Of a DNA stretch of 39,457 nucleotides, positions 14,955 through 22,586 are shown piece after piece; the first letter of the stretch is position 1; each line of letters begins with the position of its first letter. The notes beneath the pieces were generated by a model. It ran no database searches, was not told the origin of the DNA, and was given only the letters and a program-made list of their open reading frames with translations. The stretch lies in contig NZ_MUNE01000400.1 of assembly GCF_002154605.1 (NCBI RefSeq), positions 1 to 39,457 of the forward strand. The letters are read 5' to 3'. The position numbers and the translations under genes were made by a program. The stretch comes from Streptomyces milbemycinicus (GTDB lineage: Bacteria > Actinomycetota > Actinomycetes > Streptomycetales > Streptomycetaceae).

Positions 14955-16445
14955 GTGAACCACCACCCCGACCCCGTCGTGACCACCGCTCAGGGAGCCG
15001 TCCGCGGTCTGCGCCAAGACGCCACCCTCACCTTCCTGAACATTCCCTACGCCGCCCCGCCCCGCGGCGCCGGCCGCTTCGCGCCGCCGCAGCCGCACGA
15101 GCCGTGGGACGGCGTACGGGACGCCACCGCGCCGGGACCCAACGCCCCGCAGTCCGAACGCAAGCTCGGCAACGTGGACATGACCCCCTACTTCGGCACC
15201 GGCTGGAGCCGCGGCGAGGACTACCTCACCGTCAACGTCTTCACGCCTGCCGTCGGCGGTGACGAACTGCCGGTCATGGTGTTCGTCCACGGCGGCGGAT
15301 TCGTCGCCGGATCGACGCGGTCCACGATGTACGACGGCTCCGCGTTCGCCCGCGACGGCGTCGTCCTCGTCACCCTCAACTACCGGCTCGGCATCGCCGG
15401 GTTCCTCGACATCCCCGGGGCGCCCGCCAACCGCGGCCTGCTCGACGTCGTCGCCGCGCTGCGCTGGGTGCGGGAGAACATCGCCGCCTTCGGCGGTGAC
15501 CCGCACAACGTCACCCTTTTCGGCCAGTCGGCCGGGGCGACCACCGTCGGCGGCGTCCTCGCCACCCCCGAGGCCGCCGGCCTGTTCCGCCGGGCGATCG
15601 TCCAGAGCGGCAGCGGCCTGGGCGCGTTCACCACCGAGCAGGCCGCCCGCGTCACCAAGGCGGCGGCCGAGGCCCTGGGCATCGAGCCCCACGTCGACGC
15701 CTTCGCGGACATCTCCGACGACCGCCTGGTCGAGGCCGCCTCCCAGCTCGCGGGCATCGACCTGCAGACCGAGACCCACGGCGACCCGCTGATCGGGCTC
15801 AGCCCCTTCAGCCTCGTCCTCGACACACAGCCCGCCACATCCGTCGCCGCCGGCCTGAGCGCCGACGTCGACCTGCTCATCGGCACCAACACCCAAGAGG
15901 GAAACCTCTACCTGGTCCCGGTGGGCAAGTACGCCACCTCGACAGCCGCCGACGTCGACGAGGCCGCGGCGCGCTCGCACCCGAATCCGGCGCAGCTCGT
16001 CGAGACCTACCGCAAGTCCCGCCCCGAGGCGTCCTTCGCCGAACTGCGGTCCGCCATCATGGCCGACGCGCTGTTCGGCGCGGGCAGCCGCGCTCTGGCC
16101 GGCGCCCATGCCGCCCACCCGAAGTCCGCCACCTACGCCTACGAGTTCGCCTGGCGCTCCAAGGCCCTGGACGGAGAGCTCGGCGCCACCCACGCGGTCG
16201 AGCTGCCCTTCGTCTTCGACCTCGCGGACCGGCCCGAGGTGAACGGCCCCAACGCCCTGCTCGGCCCCGACAAGCCCCCCGCGGACCTCGCCACCCGCGT
16301 ACACGAGACCTGGATCCGGTTCGCCAGGACCGGCGACCCCGGCTGGGACCCGTACGACACCGAGCGCCGGGCCACCATGCGCATCGACGCCGAGTGGACC
16401 CAGGCCGACGACCCCCGCAGCCAGGAACGCCAGGCCTGGAGCTGA
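14955..16445 (+). CDS. Type-B carboxylesterase
   Basis: A protein of 496 residues from the GTG at 14955, with GGAAAGG upstream; this start gives the usual VVTTAQGAVRG opening. The alpha/beta-hydrolase features of the family are present: FLNIPYAAPPRGAGRFAPPQ, the EDYLTVNVFTP strand, the oxyanion-hole HGGGF at 112-116, the nucleophile elbow GQSAGA with Ser192, and GATHAVELPFVFD carrying the likely catalytic His. No signal sequence is visible, so it is probably cytoplasmic. It cleaves carboxylic esters; the natural substrate is unknown, though pNB-esterase-like relatives accept aromatic and drug esters. It follows the MBL-fold gene closely. Its stop codon is in the same frame as a RidA fragment that follows directly. 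Confidence 0.9.
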   Translation: MNHHPDPVVTTAQGAVRGLRQDATLTFLNIPYAAPPRGAGRFAPPQPHEPWDGVRDATAPGPNAPQSERKLGNVDMTPYFGTGWSRGEDYLTVNVFTPAVGGDELPVMVFVHGGGFVAGSTRSTMYDGSAFARDGVVLVTLNYRLGIAGFLDIPGAPANRGLLDVVAALRWVRENIAAFGGDPHNVTLFGQSAGATTVGGVLATPEAAGLFRRAIVQSGSGLGAFTTEQAARVTKAAAEALGIEPHVDAFADISDDRLVEAASQLAGIDLQTETHGDPLIGLSPFSLVLDTQPATSVAAGLSADVDLLIGTNTQEGNLYLVPVGKYATSTAADVDEAAARSHPNPAQLVETYRKSRPEASFAELRSAIMADALFGAGSRALAGAHAAHPKSATYAYEFAWRSKALDGELGATHAVELPFVFDLADRPEVNGPNALLGPDKPPADLATRVHETWIRFARTGDPGWDPYDTERRATMRIDAEWTQADDPRSQERQAWS

Positions 16446-16553
16446 CCCCGCACCTGTGTCGGCGAGCCCTTCCCCGCCCGCACCACCGTCTACATGCAGC
16501 TTCCGCCGGGACTGCTCGTGGAGGTCGACGCCCTGGCAGTGCTGGACGACTGA
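16446..16553 (+). pseudogene. RidA-family C-terminal fragment
   Basis: Directly after the esterase stop, 35 codons in the same frame read GEPFPARTTVYMQLPPGLLV then EVDALAVLDD and a stop. This is the conserved end of the RidA (YjgF/YER057c) family, where (PARTTV)x(6-9)LVEIEAVA closes the trimer interface and holds the Arg that binds the imine/enamine substrate. The first two thirds of the protein are absent, and no start or ribosome site precedes the fragment. It is a relic of a gene whose front was lost when the esterase came to lie here. Confidence 0.75.
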
Positions 16554-16558
16554 TCAGG

Positions 16559-17410
16559 ATGGCCGGTCGTCTGACGAGGGCGTGCACCAACCTGAGGGTT
16601 CCCCCGGCGCACCTGCTCGACGCCCTGTGCGCACTGGCCGGACGACCGGCACCTCCCCGGGGGCCGCATCCCGTACGCCGCGTCTACGGGCGGGTGCTCC
16701 AGACAGTGGGGTCGTCGCCGCCGGGCGTGCTGGAGCCGGGCGATGTGTGCGCGGCCACGTACGTGCGTGCGGGCCTGTTGAACGCCGAAGTCCCGGCCCC
16801 GTCGGACACGGCCGTCCTGTGCATCCGGCGCACGGTCGACGACCTCGGGCCGGCCGACTTGTGGGAACTGGCCCGCGGAACCGCCATGACCCGGGGCGAT
16901 CTCTCGTGGGGCGCCGCCGCGGTCCTGGCGGAAGGGGATTCCGGCGCCGCAGACCTGCTGGACGGACTCGCCGCGCACACCCTCGCGCAGGAGGTTGCCG
17001 AACGGTCCCCGTGCCACTGGGGCCGAGGCCACACCGAAGCGGTACGCGCCGCGCTGTACCGGAGTCTGGCCGACCTCGCGGACGTCCTCCTGGAGGTGTC
17101 GGAGTCGACCCCGACACCCCTGGACTGGACCGTCCACGACAACGGCCGAAGGTATGCCGCCACCGCAGCGGGCGACGTGGTGACATACGACGTACTGGTC
17201 CGGACAGCGCAGAACACGCCCCCGGCTGCGGCACCCGTCTGGCACCACCCGTCGCTGCCCGCCGCACGCACCGCCTGGCAGTGGCGGATCGCAAGCGGAC
17301 CGGCCGACCGTGCCTCTCACAGCTGCGCGCCCTTCCCCTCCGCACTCGCGGCACGGCACGCCGCCGAGTGCGCGATCACCGCACTCGCCGCCGGGAGATG
17401 CGGCCTGTGA
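16559..17410 (+). CDS. Uncharacterised protein
   Basis: A plausible 283-residue product from the ATG at 16559; only a weak AGG precedes it, and longer in-frame starts exist inside the esterase. The composition is Ala/Leu/Arg-rich with several amphipathic stretches (LADLWELARGTAMT-like and AALYRSLADLADVLLEV). There is no signal peptide or membrane segment and no motif I recognise. G/C at third positions fits a coding sequence and the amino-acid composition is normal for this genome. It is followed after 53 bases by the broken KdsB-like gene. Because both neighbours are broken, this gene may be the intact survivor of a decayed cluster or may itself be truncated. Confidence 0.5.
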   Translation: MAGRLTRACTNLRVPPAHLLDALCALAGRPAPPRGPHPVRRVYGRVLQTVGSSPPGVLEPGDVCAATYVRAGLLNAEVPAPSDTAVLCIRRTVDDLGPADLWELARGTAMTRGDLSWGAAAVLAEGDSGAADLLDGLAAHTLAQEVAERSPCHWGRGHTEAVRAALYRSLADLADVLLEVSESTPTPLDWTVHDNGRRYAATAAGDVVTYDVLVRTAQNTPPAAAPVWHHPSLPAARTAWQWRIASGPADRASHSCAPFPSALAARHAAECAITALAAGRCGL

Positions 17411-17463
17411 GCCACATCGGCCTGCGCCGGAAGCAGAGGGCTCGTCCCGGGCGGCCTCGTACT

Positions 17464-17848
17464 ATGGCCGTCGTCCCCTGCCGCTACGGCTCAACCCGCT
17501 TCCCCGGCAAAGCCCTGGCGCCCGTGAACGGTATGCCCCTGCTGAGGCATGTCCACCAACGGTGCCTCATGGCCGAGAACATCGACGGAACGCTGATCGC
17601 CACCGACGATGTGCGAATCACCCGAAGCCTGCTCGCGGCTCGGCATCCCTCACCTGATGACCGGTGCCCACCTGACTGGTACGGATCGAGTGGCGGCATG
17701 TGTCGAACAATTGCGTGCCGATGTCTATGTCAACGTTCAGGGAGATGAGCCGTTCGTCTCCCCTGTGGCCGTCGAAGCGGTAGCTGCCACCCTCCAACAA
17801 TCCTGCGACGATGTGACTGAGCCCTTCGGTTGGCGAGTTAGCGCTTGA
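17464..17848 (+). pseudogene. KdsB-like cytidylyltransferase, frameshifted and truncated
   Basis: Two frames together give the front half of a CMP-sugar synthetase of the KdsB type. The first reads MAVVPCRYGSTRFPGKALAP and LLRHVHQRC, then LIATDD; the family's RxxSTRxPGKxL nucleotide loop is clear. After DDVRIT the homology moves to the next frame, EACSRLGIPHLMTGAHLTGT and then DRVAACVEQLRADVYVNVQG with DEPFVSP; VNVQGDEP is the KdsB metal and CTP signature. One extra C in the run at 17621-17623 accounts for the shift. Homology ends near residue 115 at about 17815, where about 130 residues of the normal 250 are missing. So the gene has both a frameshift and a 3' truncation. Such enzymes activate Kdo or related acids; in actinomycetes they occur in nucleoside or phosphonate pathways. 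Confidence 0.82.
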
Positions 17849-17876
17849 GTCGGCGGTTGAGCGTTGAGTTGGCGAG
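17829..17876. repeat. Short direct repeats at a pseudogene junction
   Basis: GTTGGCGAG at 17829-17837 recurs at 17868-17876, with similar GAGTCGGCG and GGTTGAGCG words between. The block lies exactly where the truncated KdsB-like gene meets the end of the WD40 remnant, so it may mark the recombination point. Confidence 0.5.
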
Positions 17877-17909
17877 GGCTGCGTTGTCCGCCTGTGGTGG
17901 CGCTGGGCG

Positions 17910-18229
17910 TCAGGTGTGCAGCTGGTACAGGTACAGCCCTCGGTTTCCGCCCACTGCCAGGCTGTGTCCGATGCCGCTCCATGCGCAGGAGTGCATCGGC
18001 CCCTCGGCACGCGCCAAGCTGGTGCATTCACCGGTGGTGCGGTCCCAGATCCGGACGGCCACTGCGTTCACCGGGCCGGTGTGGCCGGTCAGGGAACGCA
18101 GGAAGGCGGGGTTGGGCAGGTCGGGTGGCCGGTCGAGCGCGGCGTCGCGCGGCTGAAGTCGTGGCGGATCTTCCGCAGGTCCCGGTGCAGTCCGAATCGA
18201 ATGTCGTCAATCTCCGCGGCCGTGCTCAC
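17910..18229 (-). pseudogene. WD40-repeat protein remnant
   Basis: The downstream part reads [16 protein letters not shown] directly joined to [18 protein letters not shown], then [27 protein letters not shown] and a stop. GHxxxVNAVA and RIWD are the two ends of one WD40 blade, but the 15 or so residues normally between them are gone. Upstream, from a GTG at 18229, a different frame gives [20 protein letters not shown], apparently the N-terminus of the same or another gene. I read it as a large WD40 regulator-type gene reduced to its two ends by internal deletion and frameshift. Streptomyces carries many NB-ARC or kinase proteins ending in WD40 propellers. Confidence 0.65.
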
Positions 18230-18262
18230 TCTGGAGCGGCAATGCTGAAAGAGCTCAGTGAC

Positions 18263-18514
18263 TCAACCGCCGCTCTTGCGCCGGAACGACCGCTGGCTCG
18301 CAGCCGGGCCGTTCGCCCTACGGACCTTCGACGCCTCGACGTTCGCAGGGAGGTCAGCGGCGTCCGCCTGCACACCGCGCTTGCGCGCCAGGGCCTCCCG
18401 GAACTTGCGTTTCAGGTCGTAGTGGCCGTCGCTGTCGGGCACCAGAGCGGACGTCTCGGGGTCGGTCGGCTCCGAACCTTCTGAACCTTCTTTGGATGCA
18501 GACTCTGCGGTCAT
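18263..18514 (-). CDS. DUF5302 protein
   Basis: A protein of 83 residues from the ATG at 18514 with AGGAGGT upstream. It is hydrophilic: an acidic, Ser/Glu-rich N-terminus, then the conserved [20 protein letters not shown] helix and a basic C-terminus with [15 protein letters not shown]. This is the complete DUF5302 pattern, a short actinobacterial family of unknown function with a conserved FRRKSGG tail. The composition suggests a largely helical or disordered, possibly nucleic-acid-binding protein. Stands alone, upstream of and in the same direction as the WD40 remnant. Confidence 0.85.
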   Translation of the reverse strand: MTAESASKEGSEGSEPTDPETSALVPDSDGHYDLKRKFREALARKRGVQADAADLPANVEASKVRRANGPAASQRSFRRKSGG

Positions 18515-18673
18515 GGCGACCTCCTGGGTTCGGGTAGTGGGAAGCACAGCTTGTCATGCCGGGCACACCACGAGGGCGTTCATCTCGTAGATGTATGCAC
18601 AGGAGGGTTTCGGGCCGGGCTGCAGGTTCTCCGTTCCGGGGTCGGAAGTATTCGATTATCAGGGCAGCGGCTC

Positions 18674-20089
18674 TCAGCCGCCGCGACGCACCAGGGCCGC
18701 CTTGCGGGCTTCGGCGAGCTTGCGGGCCTCGCCAGCCTTTCGGGACTTGCCGCCGGCGCCGCGGGAGGTGTCCTTGCTGGTGCCCAGGCCTCGGAAGGGA
18801 GCGTTGGTGTTCTTGGGCCGGGGCGCGGCGGGCCTGCCGTCGAGCGGGGTGCCGGAGGGGGCCTTGGCCCCGGTGATCCGGCTCAGCTCCGCCTCGCCCG
18901 AGCGTACCTTGGTGATGGTCGGCTCGATGCCGGCCTCTGCCATCAGTCGGCTCATCTCGCGGCGCTGGCCCGCCAGCACCAACGTGACGACGCTGCCGGA
19001 CTCACCGGCCCGGGCGGTACGGCCCGCGCGGTGCACATAGTCCTTGGGGTCGGTGGGCGGGTCGACGTTGACCACGAGATCGAGGTCGTCGACGTGCAGG
19101 CCACGGGCCGCGACATTGGTCGCCACCAGGACGGTGATCTGGCCGTTCTTGAACTGCGCCAGGGTCCGTGTGCGCTGCGGCTGGGACTTGCCGCTGTGCA
19201 GGGCCGCGGCGTGCACTCCGCTGGCTCGCAGATGCCGGGTGAGCTGGTCGACCGCGTGCTTGGTGTCCAGGAACAGCAGTACGCGGCCGTCGCGGGCGGC
19301 GATCTCCGTGGTGACGGCGTACCGGTCGGGGCCGTGGACGACCAGAACATGGTGGTCCATCGTCGTGACTGCGCCCGCGGACGGGTCGACCGAGTGGACG
19401 ACGGGATCGTGGAGGTAGCGGCGGACCAGGTGGTCGACGTCGCGGTCCAGAGTGGCCGAGAACAGCATCCGCTGACCGTCGGGGTGTACCTGGTCGAGCA
19501 CCTCGCTCACGTGCGGCAGGAAGCCCATGTCGCACATCTGGTCGGCCTCGTCGAGGACGGTGATCCCTACCCGTCCCAGGCGGCAGGCCCTGCGCTCGAT
19601 GAGGTCGTGCAGACGGCCGGGGGTGGCGACGACCACCTCGGCTCCATGGCGCAGCGCAGCGGCCTGCCGGCCGATCGACATGCCGCCGACGACCGTGGCC
19701 ATCCGCAGCCGCAGTGCCTCTGCGTACGGCGCAAGCGCCTCGGTCACCTGTTGGGCCAGCTCTCGGGTAGGCACCAGGATCAGAGCCAGGGGCTGCTTCG
19801 GTTCCGCGCGCCGCCCAGCCGTCCGTGCGAGCAGCGGTAGGCCGAAAGCGAGCGTCTTGCCCGATCCGGTGCGCCCGCGCCCCAGGACATCGCGTCCCGC
19901 GAGGGCGTTGGGCAGCGTGGCTGCTTGGATCGGGAAGGGCTCGCGCACACCGAGTTCGCTGAGCGTTCGCAGCACCTCGGCTGGTAGTTCCAGGCTGGCG
20001 AAGGAAGCGACCGGGGGCACCGTTGGCGCAGTGGCCATGAGCGGGGCGAGAACGCTGTGCGAGGTGCCGGGGAGGTCAGGGTGATTCAT
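18674..20089 (-). CDS. DEAD-box ATP-dependent RNA helicase
   Basis: A protein of 471 residues from the ATG at 20089 with GGAAGG upstream; a longer frame has no such support. Motifs run in order: the Q motif (Phe30 and PIQ at 53-55), GRTGSGKT Walker A at 72-79, PTRELA, TPGR, DEAD at 180-183, SAT at 211-213, then ATNVAARGLHVDDLDLVVN and HRAGRTAR. The two RecA-like domains are therefore complete. The C-terminal 75 residues are basic and Ala/Lys/Arg-rich (SRKAGEARKLAEARKAAL), a usual RNA-binding tail. Such helicases unwind RNA in ribosome assembly, mRNA decay or cold adaptation. The leader of about 100 bases before the upstream sequence may carry regulation, as cold-inducible helicases often have long leaders. 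Confidence 0.93.
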   Translation of the reverse strand: MNHPDLPGTSHSVLAPLMATAPTVPPVASFASLELPAEVLRTLSELGVREPFPIQAATLPNALAGRDVLGRGRTGSGKTLAFGLPLLARTAGRRAEPKQPLALILVPTRELAQQVTEALAPYAEALRLRMATVVGGMSIGRQAAALRHGAEVVVATPGRLHDLIERRACRLGRVGITVLDEADQMCDMGFLPHVSEVLDQVHPDGQRMLFSATLDRDVDHLVRRYLHDPVVHSVDPSAGAVTTMDHHVLVVHGPDRYAVTTEIAARDGRVLLFLDTKHAVDQLTRHLRASGVHAAALHSGKSQPQRTRTLAQFKNGQITVLVATNVAARGLHVDDLDLVVNVDPPTDPKDYVHRAGRTARAGESGSVVTLVLAGQRREMSRLMAEAGIEPTITKVRSGEAELSRITGAKAPSGTPLDGRPAAPRPKNTNAPFRGLGTSKDTSRGAGGKSRKAGEARKLAEARKAALVRRGG

Positions 20090-20443
20090 GAAGAACCTTC
20101 CGCATGCGAACGTACCGAGGAAGGCCCGGTAGGAATGAGCAGTCGACGAACAAGAGGAACCGGACAGGCAGGATCGCCAACCGTCACGAGCACGCAAAAC
20201 CATGAGGCTAACACGAAGTGACAGCCCCGCGTCCCGAGATCGCGGCCCGGCGGTCCCGGCCTCAGCCGGCCGTCTGCCCGCTACTTCCCCCGGCTGTCAG
20301 CCCCTGCGCGGTTGCGCCCTCGATAGCCGAGCACTGTCCGCGGCTCGGCCGGGAACACACGGGAAACCGCAGGTAGGGGAAGGAAGTCTGTCGGGGCACG
20401 CGATGGCCCTGCCCAGGGTGTTTTCCCAGGTCAGGGCCGTAAT
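20090..20443. other. Intergenic region between helicase and rnpB
   Basis: No protein gene is supported here. On the minus strand it holds the terminator of rnpB (20405-20438) and then the promoter and leader of the helicase gene. Nothing else is recognised. Confidence 0.6.
20405..20438 (-). terminator. rnpB terminator hairpin
   Basis: Read on the minus strand, GGCCCTG pairs with CAGGGCC, enclosing a second stem CCtGGG / CCCtGG around an AAAACA loop. It starts six bases beyond the 3' end of the RNase P RNA. There is no T-run, as is usual in Streptomyces. Confidence 0.65.
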
Positions 20444-20857
20444 GGCGGACGAGTCGGCCTGTACGCCGGGTTCTGTTCCCCAGGGCCCTTACGGCCCCTG
20501 GGGCGGCGGCCATCCATCTAGGACCGACGTTGCCGCCGGTCTCGTGCGGTCTACCCGCGGACTCGGGCGGGCAGCCCTCGATCGTCCGCGCAGAGCCGCC
20601 GGGAGGCGGCTCCTCTTGACCTTGCTCCGGGTGGGGTTTACCGAGCCGTCCGAGTCACCTCGGACGCTGGTGGTCTCTTACACCACCGTTTCACCCTTAC
20701 CGGGAAGCCTCGCGGCTCCCGGCGGTCTGTTTTCTGTGGCACTGTCCCGCGGGTCACCCCGGGTGGGCGTTACCCACCACCCTGCCGTATGGAGCCCGGA
20801 CGTTCCTCGGCGGGATCCCGAAGGACCCCGACGCGACCGCCCGGCCGGCTCGTCCGC
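20444..20857 (-). ncRNA. rnpB: RNase P RNA (type A)
   Basis: The catalytic RNA that trims 5' leaders from precursor tRNAs. Read on the minus strand it has the universal 5' core GAGGAACGTCCGGGCTCC and, near the 3' end, ACCCGGCGTACAGGCCGACT, the matching conserved segment. The ends were set by pairing: GGCGGACGAG at the 5' end is complementary to CTCGTCCGCC at the 3' end, forming helix P1. The 414-nt length is normal for a high-GC actinobacterium. The sequence has GC-rich helices and the TTGACC / GGTCAC-type internal elements of the P8-P9 region. A possible -10 box TAGCAT lies a few bases upstream of the 5' end. No protein gene overlaps it on either strand. Confidence 0.96.
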
Positions 20858-20908
20858 CGTGGTGACCATGCTACCCGGGCCGTGCGGCGCCCCGGACAGC
20901 GGCGGGGA

Positions 20909-21487
20909 TCACAGGAAGTCGGCGGTCTCCAAGGTGAAGGAGAAGGGCGCGGGGAGGTCGATCGACTTGCCGAAAGGCAGCGTGTGGGCCTCCCGGTAAT
21001 CGGCCTTCCCCGGGTCGCTGAACAGTGTCAGCGAGCTCTTCTCCCGGTCGACGAGGAGGTAGAGCGGGATGCTCCCGCGCGCGTAGCAGTGGCGCTTGGC
21101 CTCCCGGTCGCGGTCCGGCTTGGTCGAGGTGACCTCGAAGACCATCGAGACGCCCTCGCACGGCATCCAGGATCCGGCGCCTCGGAAGAGTCGCTGCTCT
21201 GCGGGCACGAACGTCCCGTCGGGGATCACATGGTCGGGCACACACCGTCCGCCGCGGGGGATCTTGAGCCCCTTGTTGCCGGAGAAGTCCATGTCGACAG
21301 CAGACTTCCTGATCACTTGCTCAATGATCACGCTGATGTGTGCCTCATGACCCCCGTCGGGCAGCGCCGTGACGATGATCTCCGCCTCGATGAGCTCGGC
21401 CCGCAGACCCTCCGGCGTATCCAGGGCCAAGAAACCCTCCAGTACGACTTCCTCATGCATGGACGGCTCATGTCGCACGGCGCCCAT
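20909..21487 (-). CDS. Uma2-family protein (PD-(D/E)XK-like)
   Basis: A protein of 192 residues from the ATG at 21487, with AGGGG about eight bases upstream. It has the pattern of the Uma2 family (DUF820): an N-terminal helical segment (FLALDTPEGLRAELIEAEII), HEAHISVIIEQVIR, a strand-rich core with CVPDHVIPDGTFVP in the usual PDL/AV-position, then VFEVTSTKPDRDREAKRHCYARGSIPLYLLVDRE and a C-terminal LPFGKSIDLPAPFSFTLETADF. The Asp in VPDHV, the Glu of FEVTS and the Lys in STKPDRD/AKRHCYA give the nuclease-like acidic-basic arrangement. Members are plentiful in Streptomyces and their cellular role is not established. It lies directly upstream of the rnpB promoter and is divergent from yaaA. Confidence 0.85.
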   Translation of the reverse strand: MGAVRHEPSMHEEVVLEGFLALDTPEGLRAELIEAEIIVTALPDGGHEAHISVIIEQVIRKSAVDMDFSGNKGLKIPRGGRCVPDHVIPDGTFVPAEQRLFRGAGSWMPCEGVSMVFEVTSTKPDRDREAKRHCYARGSIPLYLLVDREKSSLTLFSDPGKADYREAHTLPFGKSIDLPAPFSFTLETADFL

Positions 21488-21680
21488 ATCGATCCCCTTC
21501 CCTTTTCGCCGTCAATGTAGGTGCCGAGAGGGCAGCGGCACGCGAAAGAGAGCCCGCCTCACTCGATCGTGCGGACGGGCGCCCGCGCACAAGGCGCCCG
21601 CCGCTCCGTCGCGGTGTCGTCAGGCCGTAGGCTGCCACGGGCTCGCCGCCCGGAAGTCGTGGAGGGAAGGAGAGAAAACG

Positions 21681-22478
21681 GTGCTCGTGCTGTTGCCGCC
21701 GTCGGAGGGAAAGGCCCCGGCGGAGTCGGGGGACCCGCTGGATCCGGGGGCGCTGTCGCTGCCGGGGCTGGGTGAGGCGCGGGCGGCGGTGCTTGATGCG
21801 TTGGTGTCGCTGTGTTCGGGCGACCTGGAGAAGGCCGCCGAGGTGCTCGGGCTGAGCAAGGGGCTGCACGGCGAGGTGGCGAAGAACGCGGGGCTGCGGG
21901 AGGCCGGGACGCGTCCGGCCGGGGAGATCTACACCGGTGTGCTGTACGACGCGCTCGGGCTGGCGACCCTGCCCGCCGCCGCCCGGCGCCGGGCGGAGCG
22001 GTCGCTGCTGGTCTTTTCGGGGTTGTGGGGCGCCGTACGGATCGACGAGCGGATCCCGTCGTACCGCTGCTCGATGGGCGTGAAGCTGCCGGGGCTCGGC
22101 GCGCTCGGGGCGTTCTGGCGCGCGCCGATGGGCGAGGTGCTGCCCGAGGTGGCCGCGGGCGGGCTGGTGCTGGACCTGCGGTCGGCGGCGTACTCCACGG
22201 CGTGGAAGCCGAAGGGTGAGGTGGCGGAGCGTACGGCGAGCGTGCGGGTGTTGCAGTCGAAGATCGTGGACGGGGTGGAGAAGCGGTCGGTGGTCAGCCA
22301 CTTCAACAAGGCGACCAAGGGCCGGTTGGTGCGCGATCTGCTGGTGGCCGGGGCGGAGCCGAGCGGGCCCGAGGAACTGGTGGAGACGCTGCGGGGGCTC
22401 GGCTACACCGTGGAGGCCGCCGCGCCGGGCAAGCCCGGTCAGGGCTGGGGGGTGGATGTGGTGGTCAGCGAGTTGTAG
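21681..22478 (+). CDS. yaaA: Peroxide stress protein YaaA
   Basis: A protein of 265 residues from the GTG at 21681, with GGAGAG upstream; this start gives the family's exact opening LVLLPPSEGKAP. Other conserved segments are EIYTGVLYDALGL, FSGLWGAVRIDERIPSYRCSMGVKLPGLG, LDLRSAAYSTAWKP and VVSHFNKATKGRLVRDLL. YaaA proteins bind DNA with an unusual helix-hairpin-helix cantaloupe fold and in E. coli lower free iron during peroxide stress. The family is about 250 residues long, so this is complete. Cytoplasmic. It is divergent from the Uma2 gene and separated from the KDPG aldolase by about 108 bases. Confidence 0.92.
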   Translation: MLVLLPPSEGKAPAESGDPLDPGALSLPGLGEARAAVLDALVSLCSGDLEKAAEVLGLSKGLHGEVAKNAGLREAGTRPAGEIYTGVLYDALGLATLPAAARRRAERSLLVFSGLWGAVRIDERIPSYRCSMGVKLPGLGALGAFWRAPMGEVLPEVAAGGLVLDLRSAAYSTAWKPKGEVAERTASVRVLQSKIVDGVEKRSVVSHFNKATKGRLVRDLLVAGAEPSGPEELVETLRGLGYTVEAAAPGKPGQGWGVDVVVSEL

Positions 22479-22539
22479 GCCCCTTGGGCCGGATGACGCT
22501 GTCAGATGTGACCCGCGCAGCCAATCCCATTGCAGCATG

Positions 22540-22555
22540 CGCAACGGCCGTTGCG
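22540..22555. promoter_or_regulatory. Perfect 16-bp palindrome before the KDPG aldolase gene
   Basis: CGCAACGGCCGTTGCG is a perfect dyad ending 31 bases before the chosen GTG. A further TTGC half lies just upstream (TTGCAGCATGCGCAA), so three TTGC/GCAA half-sites are interleaved. The form fits a LacI- or GntR-type operator for sugar-acid control. Confidence 0.7.
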
Positions 22556-22586
22556 ATACATGTCCCGCGGCGGCAGGATGGCCGGC

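Noticed and set aside
14889..16304. A 471-codon minus-strand frame opposite the esterase
   Set aside because: Composition (Gly/Val/Asp) and lack of motifs show an antisense shadow.
16456..17748. A continuous 430-codon protein across the unknown gene and the KdsB-like gene
   Set aside because: The first 330 codons are Arg-rich shadow of the other frame; only the last part carries the KdsB match.
20202..20999. A 265-codon plus-strand frame across rnpB
   Set aside because: It is on the strand opposite the RNase P RNA and its sequence follows the conserved RNA core, not protein-coding constraint.
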